Assembly (NCBI GenBank): GCA_003255065.1
Contig: QAOA01007853.1
Location: 112,483 to 176,482, forward strand
Length of the DNA: 64,000 bases
Direction of reading: 5' to 3'
DNA from: Cercis canadensis
Taxonomy: Eukaryota > Streptophyta > Magnoliopsida > Fabales > Fabaceae
This document shows positions 11,212 to 22,432 of this stretch, piece by piece; the first letter of the stretch is position 1, and each line of letters begins with the position of its first letter. The position numbers and the translations under genes are program-made. The notes beneath the pieces are model-generated. The model made no database searches and was not told the origin of the DNA. It saw only the letters and a program-made list of their open reading frames with translations.

Positions 11212-13109
11212 ATGAGTAGGATTCCCTCCATCCAACTAGCTACTTCTGGAAGAACCATTCCTCTCTTGGGTTATGGAACAGCTGAATACCCATTTGGTGC
11301 TTCATCTACAACTGTAAAAGAATCAATTCTCCATGCAATCGAATTAGGTTACCGACACTTCGATTCTGCATCCCTTTACCAAACAGAACAGCCTCTTGGG
11401 GAAGCCATAGAGGAAGCTCTAAGGGTTGGACTAATCAAATCAAGGGATGAGCTTTTCATAACTTCAAAGCTTTGGGTTTGTGATGCCCACAATGCTCTTG
11501 TGCTCCCTGCTCTACAAAGGACACTCAGGTTAGCATAGCAAACTAACTTTAAAATTTTTTTGTTCATCTCTTCGCTTTTCTGTTCATTTCTTCTAGTTAA
11601 TAATAACTTGTATAACCAAAGTTTTGAATCGTCGATGTAGACTGTAATTAGGCTAATTGTGACTACAATTACAGTTGCATATCGTAATCTAACACCTTAC
11701 ATTCAACTAGAAAAATCTTTCTTTTTGTTAGCCTAGTTTGCATCATTAACTCTTTTAAAAAAAAATAAAAATAAAAATCCTATGTGGCAGGAATCTGAAA
11801 TTGGAGTACATTGACCTCTATCTCATTCACTGGCCAGTTAGTTTGAAGCCTGGAGAATATGAGCTACCAGTGAAGAAGAAAGACCTTCTTCCCATGGATT
11901 TCAAATCTGTATGGGAAGCAATGGAGGAATGTGAAAAGCTTGGCCTCGCAAAATCCATTGGAGTGAGCAATTTTTCATGTAAGAAGCTCCAAGCTTTGCT
12001 TGCCACAGCGACCATTCCCCCAGCAGTCAACCAAGTTAGTTACTTTCTAATTTGTCTTTATGGAAAATAATATTTACACAAAAAACAAAGCCACATAGTA
12101 CACATAAACCACATAGAAGGCAGAATTTGAGTTTAGGTGATTAGATAATTCTTAAATTTTTTTGTGCAACTCAGATTATTCTACATATGTGTTTTGTTCA
12201 GGGATATTTATCTTATTAACAACATATGAATGAAAATGAATGATAGCCATACATCAGTAAAGTTGGTTTATACTGTTCTGTTCTTAAGGTGGAGATGAAC
12301 CCACTTTGGCAGCAGCGGGAGCTAAGGGCATTTTGTGCGGAAAAGGGAATCCATGTCACTGCCTACTCTCCATTAGGAGCTAAAGGAACTCTATGGGGAA
12401 CTAATTGGGTAATGGACTGTGAGGAACTGAAGGAAATTGCTCATGCAAAAGGAAAATCTATTGCCCAGGTATATTTTTTTAACTTCACTTTATTTTTACA
12501 TCAAACAGCCATTACCATAATTTGAATCTAAGGCTTCTACACGACAATGACATTTTGTTTGTTTAATCTTCTCTTCTAATTTGCATGATGAAGTGTATAA
12601 ATTAAGAGTAAAATCATATTTTGGCCGTTTTTGGTTTCTCATTGTCATTTTGGTCCCCTAACTCTTTAATTTTGCTTTTATGTGATCCCTCTATAATTCT
12701 ACGGCTAATTAAGCTGACAAAAATAGTGAAATGAAATGTTAAAGGTGACATGTTACTGTTACCTTTCACTTTCGCATAAAACGTAGATGTCTAATCACAC
12801 AAAATGGCGCTTTCCATCATTTTAGTCATTCTATCTTATTGTTTTGAGTAAAGATATTAATTCAGCTTGTGATTTGTGAAGGTTTGTTTACGATGGGCAA
12901 TTGAGCAAGGAGTAAGTGTTCTTGTGAAGAGTTTCAACAAGGAAAGGATGGAGGAAAATCTTGATATTTTTTATTGGAAGTTAACCCAAGAAGAGGTCAA
13001 GAAGATAATTCAACTACCACAGAAAAAGGGATTCAGAGGGAACGAATTTATCTCTAATGAAGGACCTTATAAGTCACATAAAGAGCTTTGGGATGAAGAT
13101 ATTGAGTAA
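11212..13109 (+). CDS. Aldo-keto reductase, AKR4 group, intact four-exon gene
   Basis: Exons 11212-11528, 11791-12034, 12289-12468 and 12882-13109 join in frame (969 bases) into 322 residues, the usual AKR length. Donors are AG|GTTAGC, CAA|GTTAGT, CAG|GTATAT; acceptors end GGCAG, TTAAG, TGAAG. The catalytic tetrad is D51, Y56, K86 and H119, the same numbers as in codeinone reductase. Further family landmarks are the VSNFS segment, [17 protein letters not shown] and the NADPH-binding [14 protein letters not shown] near the C-terminus. The fold is a (beta/alpha)8 barrel; the enzyme would be a soluble NADPH-dependent ketone/aldehyde reductase. Relatives act on alkaloids, polyketides, tropinone-type ketones or uronic acids; no substrate can be assigned. 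It is the plus arm of an inverted duplication whose other copy is a pseudogene. Confidence 0.93.
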
Positions 13110-13779
13110 TCACAAGAAGTAGTAAGTAGCAAGTAACTGTATTTTAAAAATGATTTGTCTTGACTGAATATAAATGCTTACGAGTATTATTTCTTTTCTA
13201 GTTAGGCAATATAAATAATGAAGGCATACCCTTTTGTTCAATCATATGTTATCGTTACTTTTCCCATTTTTTCACACTATTATAATTTATAAGTCTAGTT
13301 AAATTTGAACTTTACAAATTTAAATAAACTCACTTAAATTTCTTTTTCTCCCTTCAATTTGCTGTAAACAAATATTGCAGAACGTAGGAAAGACACACAA
13401 CTGGTGGATTTGATGTGCAGGAAAGAAAAAAGCGAAAACACATCTCTAGAGCAGCTTGGGTTTTGTTGTATATCTCTCTAGATAGCTTTCATTTTTAATT
13501 TATTTTGGACCCAATTTTAACAAGTCCGTTTCTACTTCTTTTTTTTTTTTTCAGACTGAATGTCCAATTTATTTACCAAACTTCATTTTATTTTCTAATC
13601 TTCTTGTTATTTGAGGATACTTATTATTGAGTAGGAGTTAGAGTAATCACAAGTAATACACATGAGCTTAGGGCAGGTGATAGATTTTTACTCGAACTCT
13701 AATGCCAAGTCAGATATAGTACCGGGCTAGAAATTTAGTGGTAAGGGGGTCTAAACTAAAGATTATTCGTAATTGTAGG

Positions 13780-16096
13780 TAGAGCTGTCAAAATGGGTTG
13801 GGCCCATCGGGTTGGCCCGTCCCGCCATGCAAAAGGGTTGGGTTGGGTTAAAGTTTTGCTGGCCCGTTTGGAAGTGGGTTTCTGAGCCCGCCCCGTTTGG
13901 GTTACGGGCTAGCGGCGGGTCGGGGCGGGCTGATCCGCCAATTGTTTCCTTTATATTAAAAAAAAAAAAAAATCAAATCCCTAAATCCTAATCTGGTTCC
14001 CCCAAATGCGAAATTCCTTCTTACTTTCTCTCTTGACAGTGGACTCTCACCTCACTCTCTCGGTCTCTCCCTTTCCTCTCTCTCAATTGTCTTCTCTAGT
14101 TCTCTTGCATGCATCGCCGTCCTCGCCAGTCGCCTCCTTCGCAGTTCGCACAGTTTCACCGCCGCCCTCGCCTCCTTCTCTTGCTCCATCGCATTCGCAG
14201 CTTCGCACGCATCGGGGTCGCTGTTTCTGGGTATGTTGTGCTTAAACCCTTGCTGTTTAAATTTCGTGTTTGCTTGATTTAGTGGATTTAGGTTATTTAT
14301 TTATGAATTGATGCACATTTGGGATAGTCTGAATGAACTGTTTGTTTGCTTATGAATTGTTTGTTTATAATTTTTTTTTTTTTTTGGGCCTCTAATGTTT
14401 ATGTTTCTCTTTGCTTCTGTTGTTTGTTTGCTTGGTGCTTGGGATGTCTTGTGATTGGGACATAAAGGATGCATTGATGAAAGGAAAAACCTTAGTTGCT
14501 TCTATAATAAAATTGGCTACTGAGTTGAAGAGTGAAGACATAGGCTCTGTGCTGTGCATCGATTATATTTTAGACCTTTGCTATTTTTTGATCTTGGTCT
14601 TTAATATGTTATAAGAGAAATATCATTATTTAATCTTTTTTCCCCTTTCTATTTTCATCGATAATGTGGGAAATCAAGGAAATAAATGGAGAAGTAGACC
14701 ATTTACCAGAAAATTTATAGTCCAAAGACACTTCCCTTAATTTTAAGAACCATAAAATTTGATGTCAAGATTCAAACCCTTTCCTAGTTCATTCTCCTAA
14801 CACGTTCTTTGTGCAAACAAAAAAAATCATATAACATCACCCAAATTATATTTATGTAGATGCTTTTTTGTATTGGGTTGGGATCCTGGTAGATAGAAAG
14901 GAAAAGTCTTGTCATATTCGGTTGGTTTGGTGAATGGTGATGCTCTCTTGTTCCATGGTTTCATTTGTTTCCATCTTGTAAATATCAATTATTAATTTGT
15001 GCTTAAAATATTTTGTGATCTCCAATGAAACATTAGTCAATTTATTAGGTAGTTCATAATTGGTTAGCATTATTTTCCCAAACCCAAAACTAGTCTACAC
15101 TTAATTCTTTTTTTCATATTCAGTGAGACAAAGTCAACTAGTTTCCCAATTCCCATTATCAAGCACTTGGATTTTCTATGTTGTTTTGTTTTATTTTCCT
15201 TTTCCTGATGTTGTTTTCATCCATAGGAAATATCAGGGGCATTTTTCTTGACATTATAGCACATGGCTTTGCATAATCAGACCTTTGCATGGTATATTGA
15301 TTAGCCATTACTCATTAGTAATGTGATTCTTCTCCTATATAATTGACTTTAATCTTTCCTTTTGAGCAGTATCTGTTCTGCTGATTTTAATTTTAAAATT
15401 AAGGCTCTTTGATCCTTGTCATTTCATAGATTTTCTATATTTAAATTTGAAGCTCTAGAAGAAGCCATAGATGAAAAACAAATTATTTGCACTATGTTAT
15501 TTATTTAGTTGTGGGATTGGTTTATTATGATTTTAATTTTTAACTACTCTTATCTTTGTGTATTGTATATGTAGATAATGAAGATTGTGCAAATTTTAAA
15601 ACAAATTTGTCATAAGACGGATCAAATATTGTTTTAGATATTAATGAAGATGAAGAAAAAGGAGAGGAAGATGATGATTTGAATGATGTGATGGTTGATG
15701 AATTTTGAAGAACCTTGTATAATTTGTTTTAAAGATTATGTTGTCATGTTGGATGTTGGTANGTCATGTTAGATGTTGGTATTGGTCTTCTTAGACTTGT
15801 TGGATGATGATTGTTTGTTAATTGTTACTTTGTTAGAGTATTTAATTAATTTTAGTTCTCTCTTGGATGATTTGAATTATGTAATAGAAAATTATTTGTC
15901 ATTGATTTGGTGTTTATCATTGATTTAGACTATTATTATTATTGATTGGCTATTTTTTTTATTTTTGGTGGGCTGGCCCGCCTAACCCACAACCCATAGT
16001 GGGTTGGGTTGAGTTGAGGTTTTCTCAGCCCGCCCCATCCCGTTTGGAGGCGGGTTGAGTCGGGACGGGGCGGGCCGGCCCGTCTTGACAGCTCTA
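13780..16096. mobile_element. Non-autonomous hAT element with perfect 8-bp TSD
   Basis: Termini TAGAGCTGTCAAAATGGG and, inverted, TAGAGCTGTCAAGACGGG, followed by GC-rich GGGTTGGGCCC/GGCGGGC blocks on both sides. ATTGTAGG flanks it exactly at 13772-13779 and 16097-16104, the 8-bp target duplication of hAT elements. Interior 2.3 kb lacks a transposase frame; a short acidic tail-like stretch (near 15640-15708, ending in VMVDEF and a stop) may be the remnant of one. An N at 15762 sits between two copies of GTCATGTT[G/A]GATGTTGGT. The paralogous block around 56385 is an empty site. Confidence 0.85.
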
Positions 16097-16619
16097 ATTG
16101 TAGGAGTCTTCTATTTATGGTCATTGAGAGGTAGAATGATAATTTCAGAGGATGAAGATATTTGGGCTGAAGGTATGGAATGACCCATATGAGGGTGGTG
16201 GACTTTGGGCCCTGATAGGTGTCAAAGTTATTATTGAACTGCTCGATTGAACAGTGACAAACTTATACTATTTGATAAATAGTTGAGATTTGAGGTTTGA
16301 AGAATTTATTAATAAGACATTTAATATGAGTTATATATATATTTTTTGTTTATGTCTAAGATATTTCTACACATTTTAGATATGAGACTAATTTTTGTTC
16401 AAGACGGGAGCATTAACCAATAAATTCCCTTCAACAAGAGCAAATCTAATTATTTAAACTCAGGACTTTTGATCTTAGAATGCATTTAATTTTACTACAA
16501 CTTAATTAATTCTTAAATTTTTGTAACAAAAGAAAAAAAAGAACATTATTCTTGATTGCTCAATGGGAACTGTTTTTTTTTTCCCCCTTTAATTCTCTAG
16601 TTGGATTTGTGATTAAAAT

Positions 16620-16752
16620 TTGATTGCATGACGATGATTCTTTTACCGTTGTATAAGATGAAGCACCAACAGGGTATCAGCTGTTCCATAGCCCAAGAAA
16701 GGAGTGGTTCTTGCAGAAGTATATTCTTTGGACGGAGGGTAGGCTTACTCAT
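16620..16752 (-). pseudogene. Relic of an AKR first exon
   Basis: Reading the minus strand from an ATG at 16752 the sequence follows the start of the intact AKR exon 1 (ATGAGTA…, GAACCAC/TCCT, GGGCTATGGAACAGCTG, GGTGCTTCATCT) but with indels, and it breaks off after CATGCAATCAAAT, where the true exon continues. The relic at 55677-55812 breaks at the same base and continues with the same foreign sequence, so truncation came before the inverted duplication of the block. It has no coding potential. Confidence 0.75.
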
Positions 16753-17040
16753 CTTTCCTCGCTAAATTGAAATGTAGTCTCTTTCATGGTTAGAAGAATT
16801 AAAAGATCATCCAAAAGTGATAGTGGCAAATGGGAGAGACATTGTTTTATTGAACCCACTTGTTCCTTATCCCTTTCTAGGTAAGAAAGGAACACAGATA
16901 ACTGGGAAGAGTCCACATGAACTGGTACTATGCTTGTCTTTTTGTGAAACTATCCATGTGATGGATTTAAACATATTTGGAACATTATCTCTATCACTTT
17001 ATCTCCAAATATTTGTCGGCAAGCAATGATAGATATTCAA

Positions 17041-18392
17041 ATATTTTTTATCATGACATTTTCACAAAATAAATTCATATGGTTTCGGTTTAAAATATTA
17101 TTTATCTTGAGGGACTGGTGAATGTTGATTGTATGGAAGTAGTGGCTTATCGTGAAAGTGTCAGCTTAGCACTTGTGTGGAATATGATAGATTTGTGTAT
17201 TGAAGGTGGGGCTTTGACTTAAACCTCAGAAGCTCGATTACGACGAGCTCCAAGTTTAAGGGACGATGCCTGTATTGAGTTGGAGGTTGGAGAGATCTTG
17301 AGGTCGGGTAGAAGCTTGGAATTCAAACTGCACAAGTGACAAAACTAAGGGGCCGGGTTAAGGTACTTGGGTTTAAAAGATTAAGTTAAATGAGTTTAAA
17401 CTTAAAAGAGTAATAAATGATATGAGAGTCAAAAGTTTTTATACTTATCACAAAGAGTTATTATTTATAGATGAGAACTGAGGGGTATGATGGTAATATG
17501 CGAATATTAACTTTAGTGGTTTGGGCTCTTAATTAAATGGGCTTTTAGTCATGATGAGCCTGTAAATGATGGTATCTACACTTTAGGTGTAATACAGGCT
17601 CTTTGAAATTGCACCAGCAATCTATCTGCCATTGGAATTAAACAGAAAAGTATATTTTACTAAATTAAGACTACAAACCTTAATTTGTAATATCAACATT
17701 GAGAGACCATAAAATGGAATTATCAAGTTTGATGGGAGAATTAGTTGTATGGGCTGGTAAGCGTGTGGTATAACATACTTTGATAAATATCAACTTGAGT
17801 TCATGGGCCTTGGATAATTTGAGTATTATATACCACATTTTTTTTTCTCTTTTCTATCCGATGTTACATTTAACTCCCACAAGGCCACATCAACTCGTGC
17901 ATATTGCTAGCAAGGTTATTGATTGAGAGACCATATATATTGAAAATGACCCTATTTATGGAGGATCAAAATAACAAGAGGAAGAAGAGGAAAATATCAC
18001 ACACCATAACCAAAATATACATATATAAAAGAGAGGGAAAGAAAGAGAAATCTTGAAGGGCTGCTTTAAGCTAATTTGAAACATCGATAAGAAAACCCTA
18101 TATATTAGTTGTGTTCATGAACTGCATGTATTTCAAGATTCTAGATTTTCTTTTTTAAAGAAAAAGGTGAAGCAGTATTTTGAATATATGAACAGATAGA
18201 AAATAGGTTATGTAGACCTGAAATCGAGGTTTGATCCAAAATTTTCATCAATTGTGTTATTAGATGCAATTATTTTAGGAATTCTACTTATAGGTGTTTG
18301 AATTATATTTCTATCATTTTAGATTGAAGAATTTTAAGAAAAACACGGAAGAAATTGAAAGATATATGGTGTTAATTAAGTCTAAACTGTTA
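17041..18392. other. Spacer without genes, AKR 3' flank
   Basis: 17690-18110 matches, inverted, the 3' flanks of the AKR fragments at 51990-52560 and 54610-55190 (GAAGGGCTGCTTTAAGC and GGTCCTCCATAAATAGGG in complement). 17080-17680 has no counterpart there and shows no recognisable coding sequence; a small insertion is likely but I could not define its ends. Confidence 0.5.
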
Positions 18393-18622
18393 AAAGAAAT
18401 TTAAGTGAGTCTATTTAAATTTGTGAAGTTCAAATTTAACTAGACTTATAAATTATAATAGTGTGAAAAAATGGGAAAAATAAAGATAACATATGATTGA
18501 ACTAAAGGGTGCCTTCATTATTTATATTGCCTAACTAGAAAAGAAATAATACTTGTAAGCATTTATATTCAGTCAAGACATATCACTTTTAAAATACAGT
18601 TACTACTTACTTCTTCTTGTGA

Positions 18623-20533
18623 TTACTCAATATCTTCATCCCAAAGCTCTTTATGTGACTTATAAGGTCCTTCATTAGAGATAAATTCGTCCCCTCTGAA
18701 TCCCTTTTTCTGTGGTAGTTGAATTATCTTCTTGACCTCTTCTTGGCTTAATTTCCAATAAAAAATATCAAGGTTTTCCTCCATCCTTTCCTTGTTGAAG
18801 CTCTTCACAAGCACACTTACTCCTCGCTCAAATGCCCATCGTAAACAAACCTTCACAAATCACAAGTTGAATTAATATCTTGACTCAAAACAATAAAATA
18901 GAATGAGTAAAATGGTGCGAAGCGCCATTTTGTGTGATTAGGAATGCACGTTTTATGCTAAAGTGAAAGGTAATGGTAACATGTCACCTTTAACATTTCA
19001 CTTCACTATTTTCGTCAACTTAATTAGCGGTAGAATGACAGAGGGATCACATTAAAGCAAAATTAATGAGTTAGGGGACCAAAATGAGAATAGCAATGAG
19101 AAACCAAAAATGGTCCAAATATGATTTTACTCTTACTTTATATACTTGATCATGCAAATTATAAGAGAAGATTAAACAAACAAAATGTCATTGTCGTGTA
19201 CAAGACTTAGATTCAAATTATGGTAATGGCTGTTTGATGTAAAAATAAAGTGAAGTTAATAAATATACCTGTGCAATAGATTTTCCTTTTGCATGAGCAA
19301 TTTCCTTCAGTTCCTCACTGTCCATAACCCAATTAGTTCCCCATAGAGTTCCTTTAGCTCCTAACGGAGAGTAGGCAGCGACATGGATTCCCTTTTCCTC
19401 ACAAAATGCCCGTAGCTCCCGCTGCTGCCAAAGTGGGTTCATCTCCGCCTTAAAAACAAAAAAAGTATAAACCAACTTTACTGATGTATGGCTATCATTG
19501 ATTTTCATTCATATGTTGTTAATAAGATAAATATCCCTGAACAAAACACATATGTAGAATAATCTGAATTGCACAAAAAAATTTAAGAATTATATGATCA
19601 CCTAAACTCAAATTCTGCCTGCTATGTGGTTTATGTGTACTATGTGGCTTTTTTTTAATGTAAATATCACTTTCCATAAAGACAAATTAGAAAGTAACTA
19701 ACTTGGTTGACTGCTGGGGGAATGGTCGCTGTGGCAAGCAGAGCTTGGAGCTTCTTATATGAAAAATTGCTCACTCCAATGGATTTTGCGAGGCCAAGCT
19801 TTTCACATTCCTACATTGCTTCCCATACAGATTTGAAATCCATGGGAAGAAGGTCTTTCTTCTTCACTGGTAGCTCATATTCTCCAGGCTTTAAACTAAC
19901 TGGCCAGTGAATGAGATAGAGGTCAATGTACTCCAATTTCAGATTCCTGCCACATAGGTTTTTTTATTTTTTATTTTTATTTTTTTAAAGGAGTTAATGA
20001 TGCAAACTAGGCTAACAAAAAGAAAGATTTTTCTAGCTGAATGTAAGGTTTTAGATTACGATATGCAACTGTCATTGTAGCCACAATTAGCCTAATTACA
20101 GTCTACATCGACGATTTAAAACTTTGGTTATACTAGTTATTATTAACTAGAAGAAATGAACAGAAAAGTGAAGAGATGAACAAAAATTTTTGAAAGTTAG
20201 TTTGCTATGCTAACCTGAGTGTCCTTTGTAGAGCAGGGAGCACAAGAGTATTGTGGGCATCACAAACCCAAAGCTTTGAAGTTATGAAAAGCTCATCCCT
20301 TGATTTGATTAGTCCAACGCTTAGAGCTTCCTCTATGGCTTCCCCAAGAGGCTGTTCTGTTTGGTAAAAGGGATGCAGAATCGAAGTGTCGGTAACCTAA
20401 TTCGATTGCATGGAGAATTGATTCTTTTACAGTTGTAGATGAAGCACCAAATGGGTATTCAGCTGTTCCATAACCCAAGAGAGGAATGGTTCTTCCAGAA
20501 CTAGCTAGTTGGGATGGAGGGAACCCTACTCAT
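18623..20533 (-). pseudogene. Aldo-keto reductase pseudogene (inverted copy)
   Basis: All four exons and splice sites are recognisable: 20215-20533, 19703-19946, 19269-19448 and 18623-18850. Three disabling changes are visible against the intact copy at 11212-13109: an extra C in the run at 20511-20513 (frameshift, followed by an in-frame TAG), an extra T (A on the plus strand) at 20366-20369 within the catalytic Asp-Tyr segment, and a GAG to TAG nonsense change in exon 2 at 19811-19813 (EAM-stop-ECE). Exon 1 is exactly two bases longer than in the intact gene, in line with two single-base insertions. Exons 3 and 4 are still open, so decay is fairly recent. No catalytic AKR can be made from it. 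Confidence 0.9.
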
Positions 20534-20813
20534 CTTGCCTTACTATTACTAACAAACTGTAGTGGATTGTGTGGTTAGAAGAAAGAAGAAGATTAAGATG
20601 AAGGGATAGCAATAATTGGAAGAGATACTCCTTTCAAATCCCACTATTCCTTTTCCCTTGGAGTTTTGGAGGTATATATTTGGTTACATGATAATGGTGC
20701 TATGAGTGTCTTTTGGGAAAACTACTCATAACATTGGGTTTGAAAATATCTAGGCCAAGAGTTTCTTTGGTCGTATTAGTTTGAAAGAATGATGCTATTT
20801 ACATATTATTTAA

Positions 20814-21181
20814 GGTAATTGCTAAGCTATTTCTCATTCAAAAGGGGTAGTGCTATGCCACCTTTTTTATTGTGGAGATTCTGATAGGACTCACCTACTG
20901 AAATTGGTGTCAGTATTAAGATTTTGAAAAAAAAAAAAGAGCCATTCAATTTGAGTAACTAAAGCAATACAAGCAAATTGCTGGATAAAAATAAAGCAGA
21001 AACAATGACTTTCTTTGACATAGTTAAACTTAAAATTTGTCAACTGTTTTTGAATTTGATTCACACTAAGTGACTCGATTTTTCAATATCTCCACAACAA
21101 TATCAATTTTAGGAAGTGAGTCCTGCTAGAACTCCTCAATAAGAAGAGATGTAGCACTACTCCTTAAGTAGCTTAGCAACC
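20814..21181. mobile_element. MITE copy B
   Basis: Ends GGTAATTGCTAAGCTA and, inverted, GGTTGCTAAGCTACTTAAGG, with AGGGGTAGTGCTA just inside. It is the inverted-duplication partner of 10587-10950. Confidence 0.55.
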
Positions 21182-21598
21182 ATTATTATTTAATAAGCAA
21201 ATAGATGAGGTAGCTCTATGCTTTTTCGAATTGAGAGAGTTATGGTGGGACTTACATCATCCGCAAATTAAATTACTAGAAGTGATTCATGCGACTCTCA
21301 GCACTAGTGACAAATGATGTGGCTAATTTCTGACCATTCTTCAATAGATGCATCAATTCATCCAAAACCACTTGATGTAACAAAGCCTAAGTGCAACAAA
21401 GAATATAAATGCTCTTAATTTTTAACATGTAGAGGCCCAATATTACTATGACCCAAACAGCCAATGTCATACTTTCAAAATCAAAAAAAGACAATTATTT
21501 TTCTTAAAAAAAAATTCCTAAATTTCACAGCCTGCTAAGTTCTAAGTTGTAATGGTTTGTTGAAGGTTGAAGCTCTAGCTTAAAGCTCACGAGTCAAT

Positions 21599-22405
21599 AG
21601 CTCTACGTTTTCTCACATCACAATGGACTCACTGAATTTGAGATTCACGACTCAAAAGCTCGAAACTTTCAAGAAAAGCTCTGGAAGCTCCAAATCATTG
21701 GAGGCCGCAAATCTTGAAATCCCATTTAACGGTATAGATTTCCCTCTACTTTCTACATTTGATCTCAACTTTGATTGCCTTTTTTTTTTTTTTTTTTCAT
21801 TTCTCTATTTATTTGCAAACACCTCATGGTACCCAATTGAACCCTTAATGTGGATTGGATTTTCTTTTTCTTCAGCAATTCTTGTTAGATTTTTTATTTG
21901 TTAAATATGTTACATTTTGTGCTTGATAATGGCTCTGTGGCTGAGTAGTGAGTTCTGTGATTGTGTTTATAAGGGTTCTTGCAGTTGGTTTTAAATATGT
22001 ATTCATTTAGGTGAGATTTGTAGTGTATTAAGTGGGACTACTTTTTGGGATGAACTACGGTTTTCTTTTTTAGAAAAAAAGAATCTGTTTTGATATTTTT
22101 TTCAAATGAAATTCCCTTTTTCTATCAATGTGTTTTAATTGCGAAAATTGTTAAAAGATCTTTGTTCACAAACTGCATCTCAAGAGACCTAGAGGAAGGA
22201 GAAAACAGTCAGGGAGCTCCGACGACTCCTTTGACACTAAGGTGTAGGCTAAGAATGACAAGATAGTGACTAGGGAATAACTTACTAAGTAGATGGAAAA
22301 TACTATTTTTAGTCTTGAGGGTAATATAATATTTTTATTATGATGAAATATGCTATACTGACAATCTTATTTATCATTGTCTAGGATCCTTATTGATTCT
22401 ATAAT
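21599..22405 (+). other. Possible first exon and copia 5' flank
   Basis: An ATG at 21623 opens a frame that reads MDSLNLRFTTQKLETFKKSS and runs to a possible donor (AACG|GTATAG) at 21731. Composition is plausible for a first exon but I do not recognise it and found no matching second exon. A poly-T tract follows. The stretch 22250-22405 directly precedes a copia-type primer binding site and is probably the end of that element's 5' LTR, whose start I cannot place. Confidence 0.25.
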
Positions 22406-22427
22406 TGGTATCAGAGTCTTAGGCTTA
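22406..22427 (+). other. Copia-type primer binding site (iMet tRNA)
   Basis: TGGTATCAGAG is complementary to the 3' end of initiator-Met tRNA, as used by plant Ty1-copia elements. The copia gag relic that belongs with it begins only at about 37670, beyond the gypsy insertion, so the copia element is split by 15.2 kb. Confidence 0.6.
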
Positions 22428-22432
22428 GTTAT

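Larger units (their letters stand above)
10167..13345 (+). repeat. Left arm of AKR inverted duplication
   Basis: Reverse-complement similarity to 18393-21598 runs from the shared GTGAGCTTTAAGCTAGAGC through the whole four-exon AKR gene to a shared AAATTTCTTT at the 3' flank. The arm holds a MITE and the intact AKR. Confidence 0.85.
13337..17040 (-). repeat. Inverted paralogue of 55419-57010, expanded by a hAT insertion
   Basis: Reading the minus strand, this block aligns with the plus strand of 55419-57010: the AATTTGCTGTAAACAAATATT segment near 13360 matches about 56985-57000; CCATATGAGGGTGGTGGA near 16185 matches about 56270; the degraded AKR exon 1 matches 55677-55812; and ATTGTTTTATTGAACCCACT near 16845 matches about 55580. 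The right-hand copy lacks the hAT element at 13780-16096. Confidence 0.75.
18393..21598 (-). repeat. Right arm of AKR inverted duplication
   Basis: Mirror copy of 10167-13345, separated from it by about 5.0 kb. It includes the AKR pseudogene and MITE copy B. Confidence 0.85.

Noticed and set aside
14006-14245. Ser/Pro-rich 79-codon frame in the hAT element
   Set aside because: CT-rich leader-like sequence; composition explains the open frame and no transposase motif is present.
17080-17680. A defined transposon in the AKR spacer
   Set aside because: The stretch is missing from the paralogous block, but I found no terminal repeats or target duplication to support a call.
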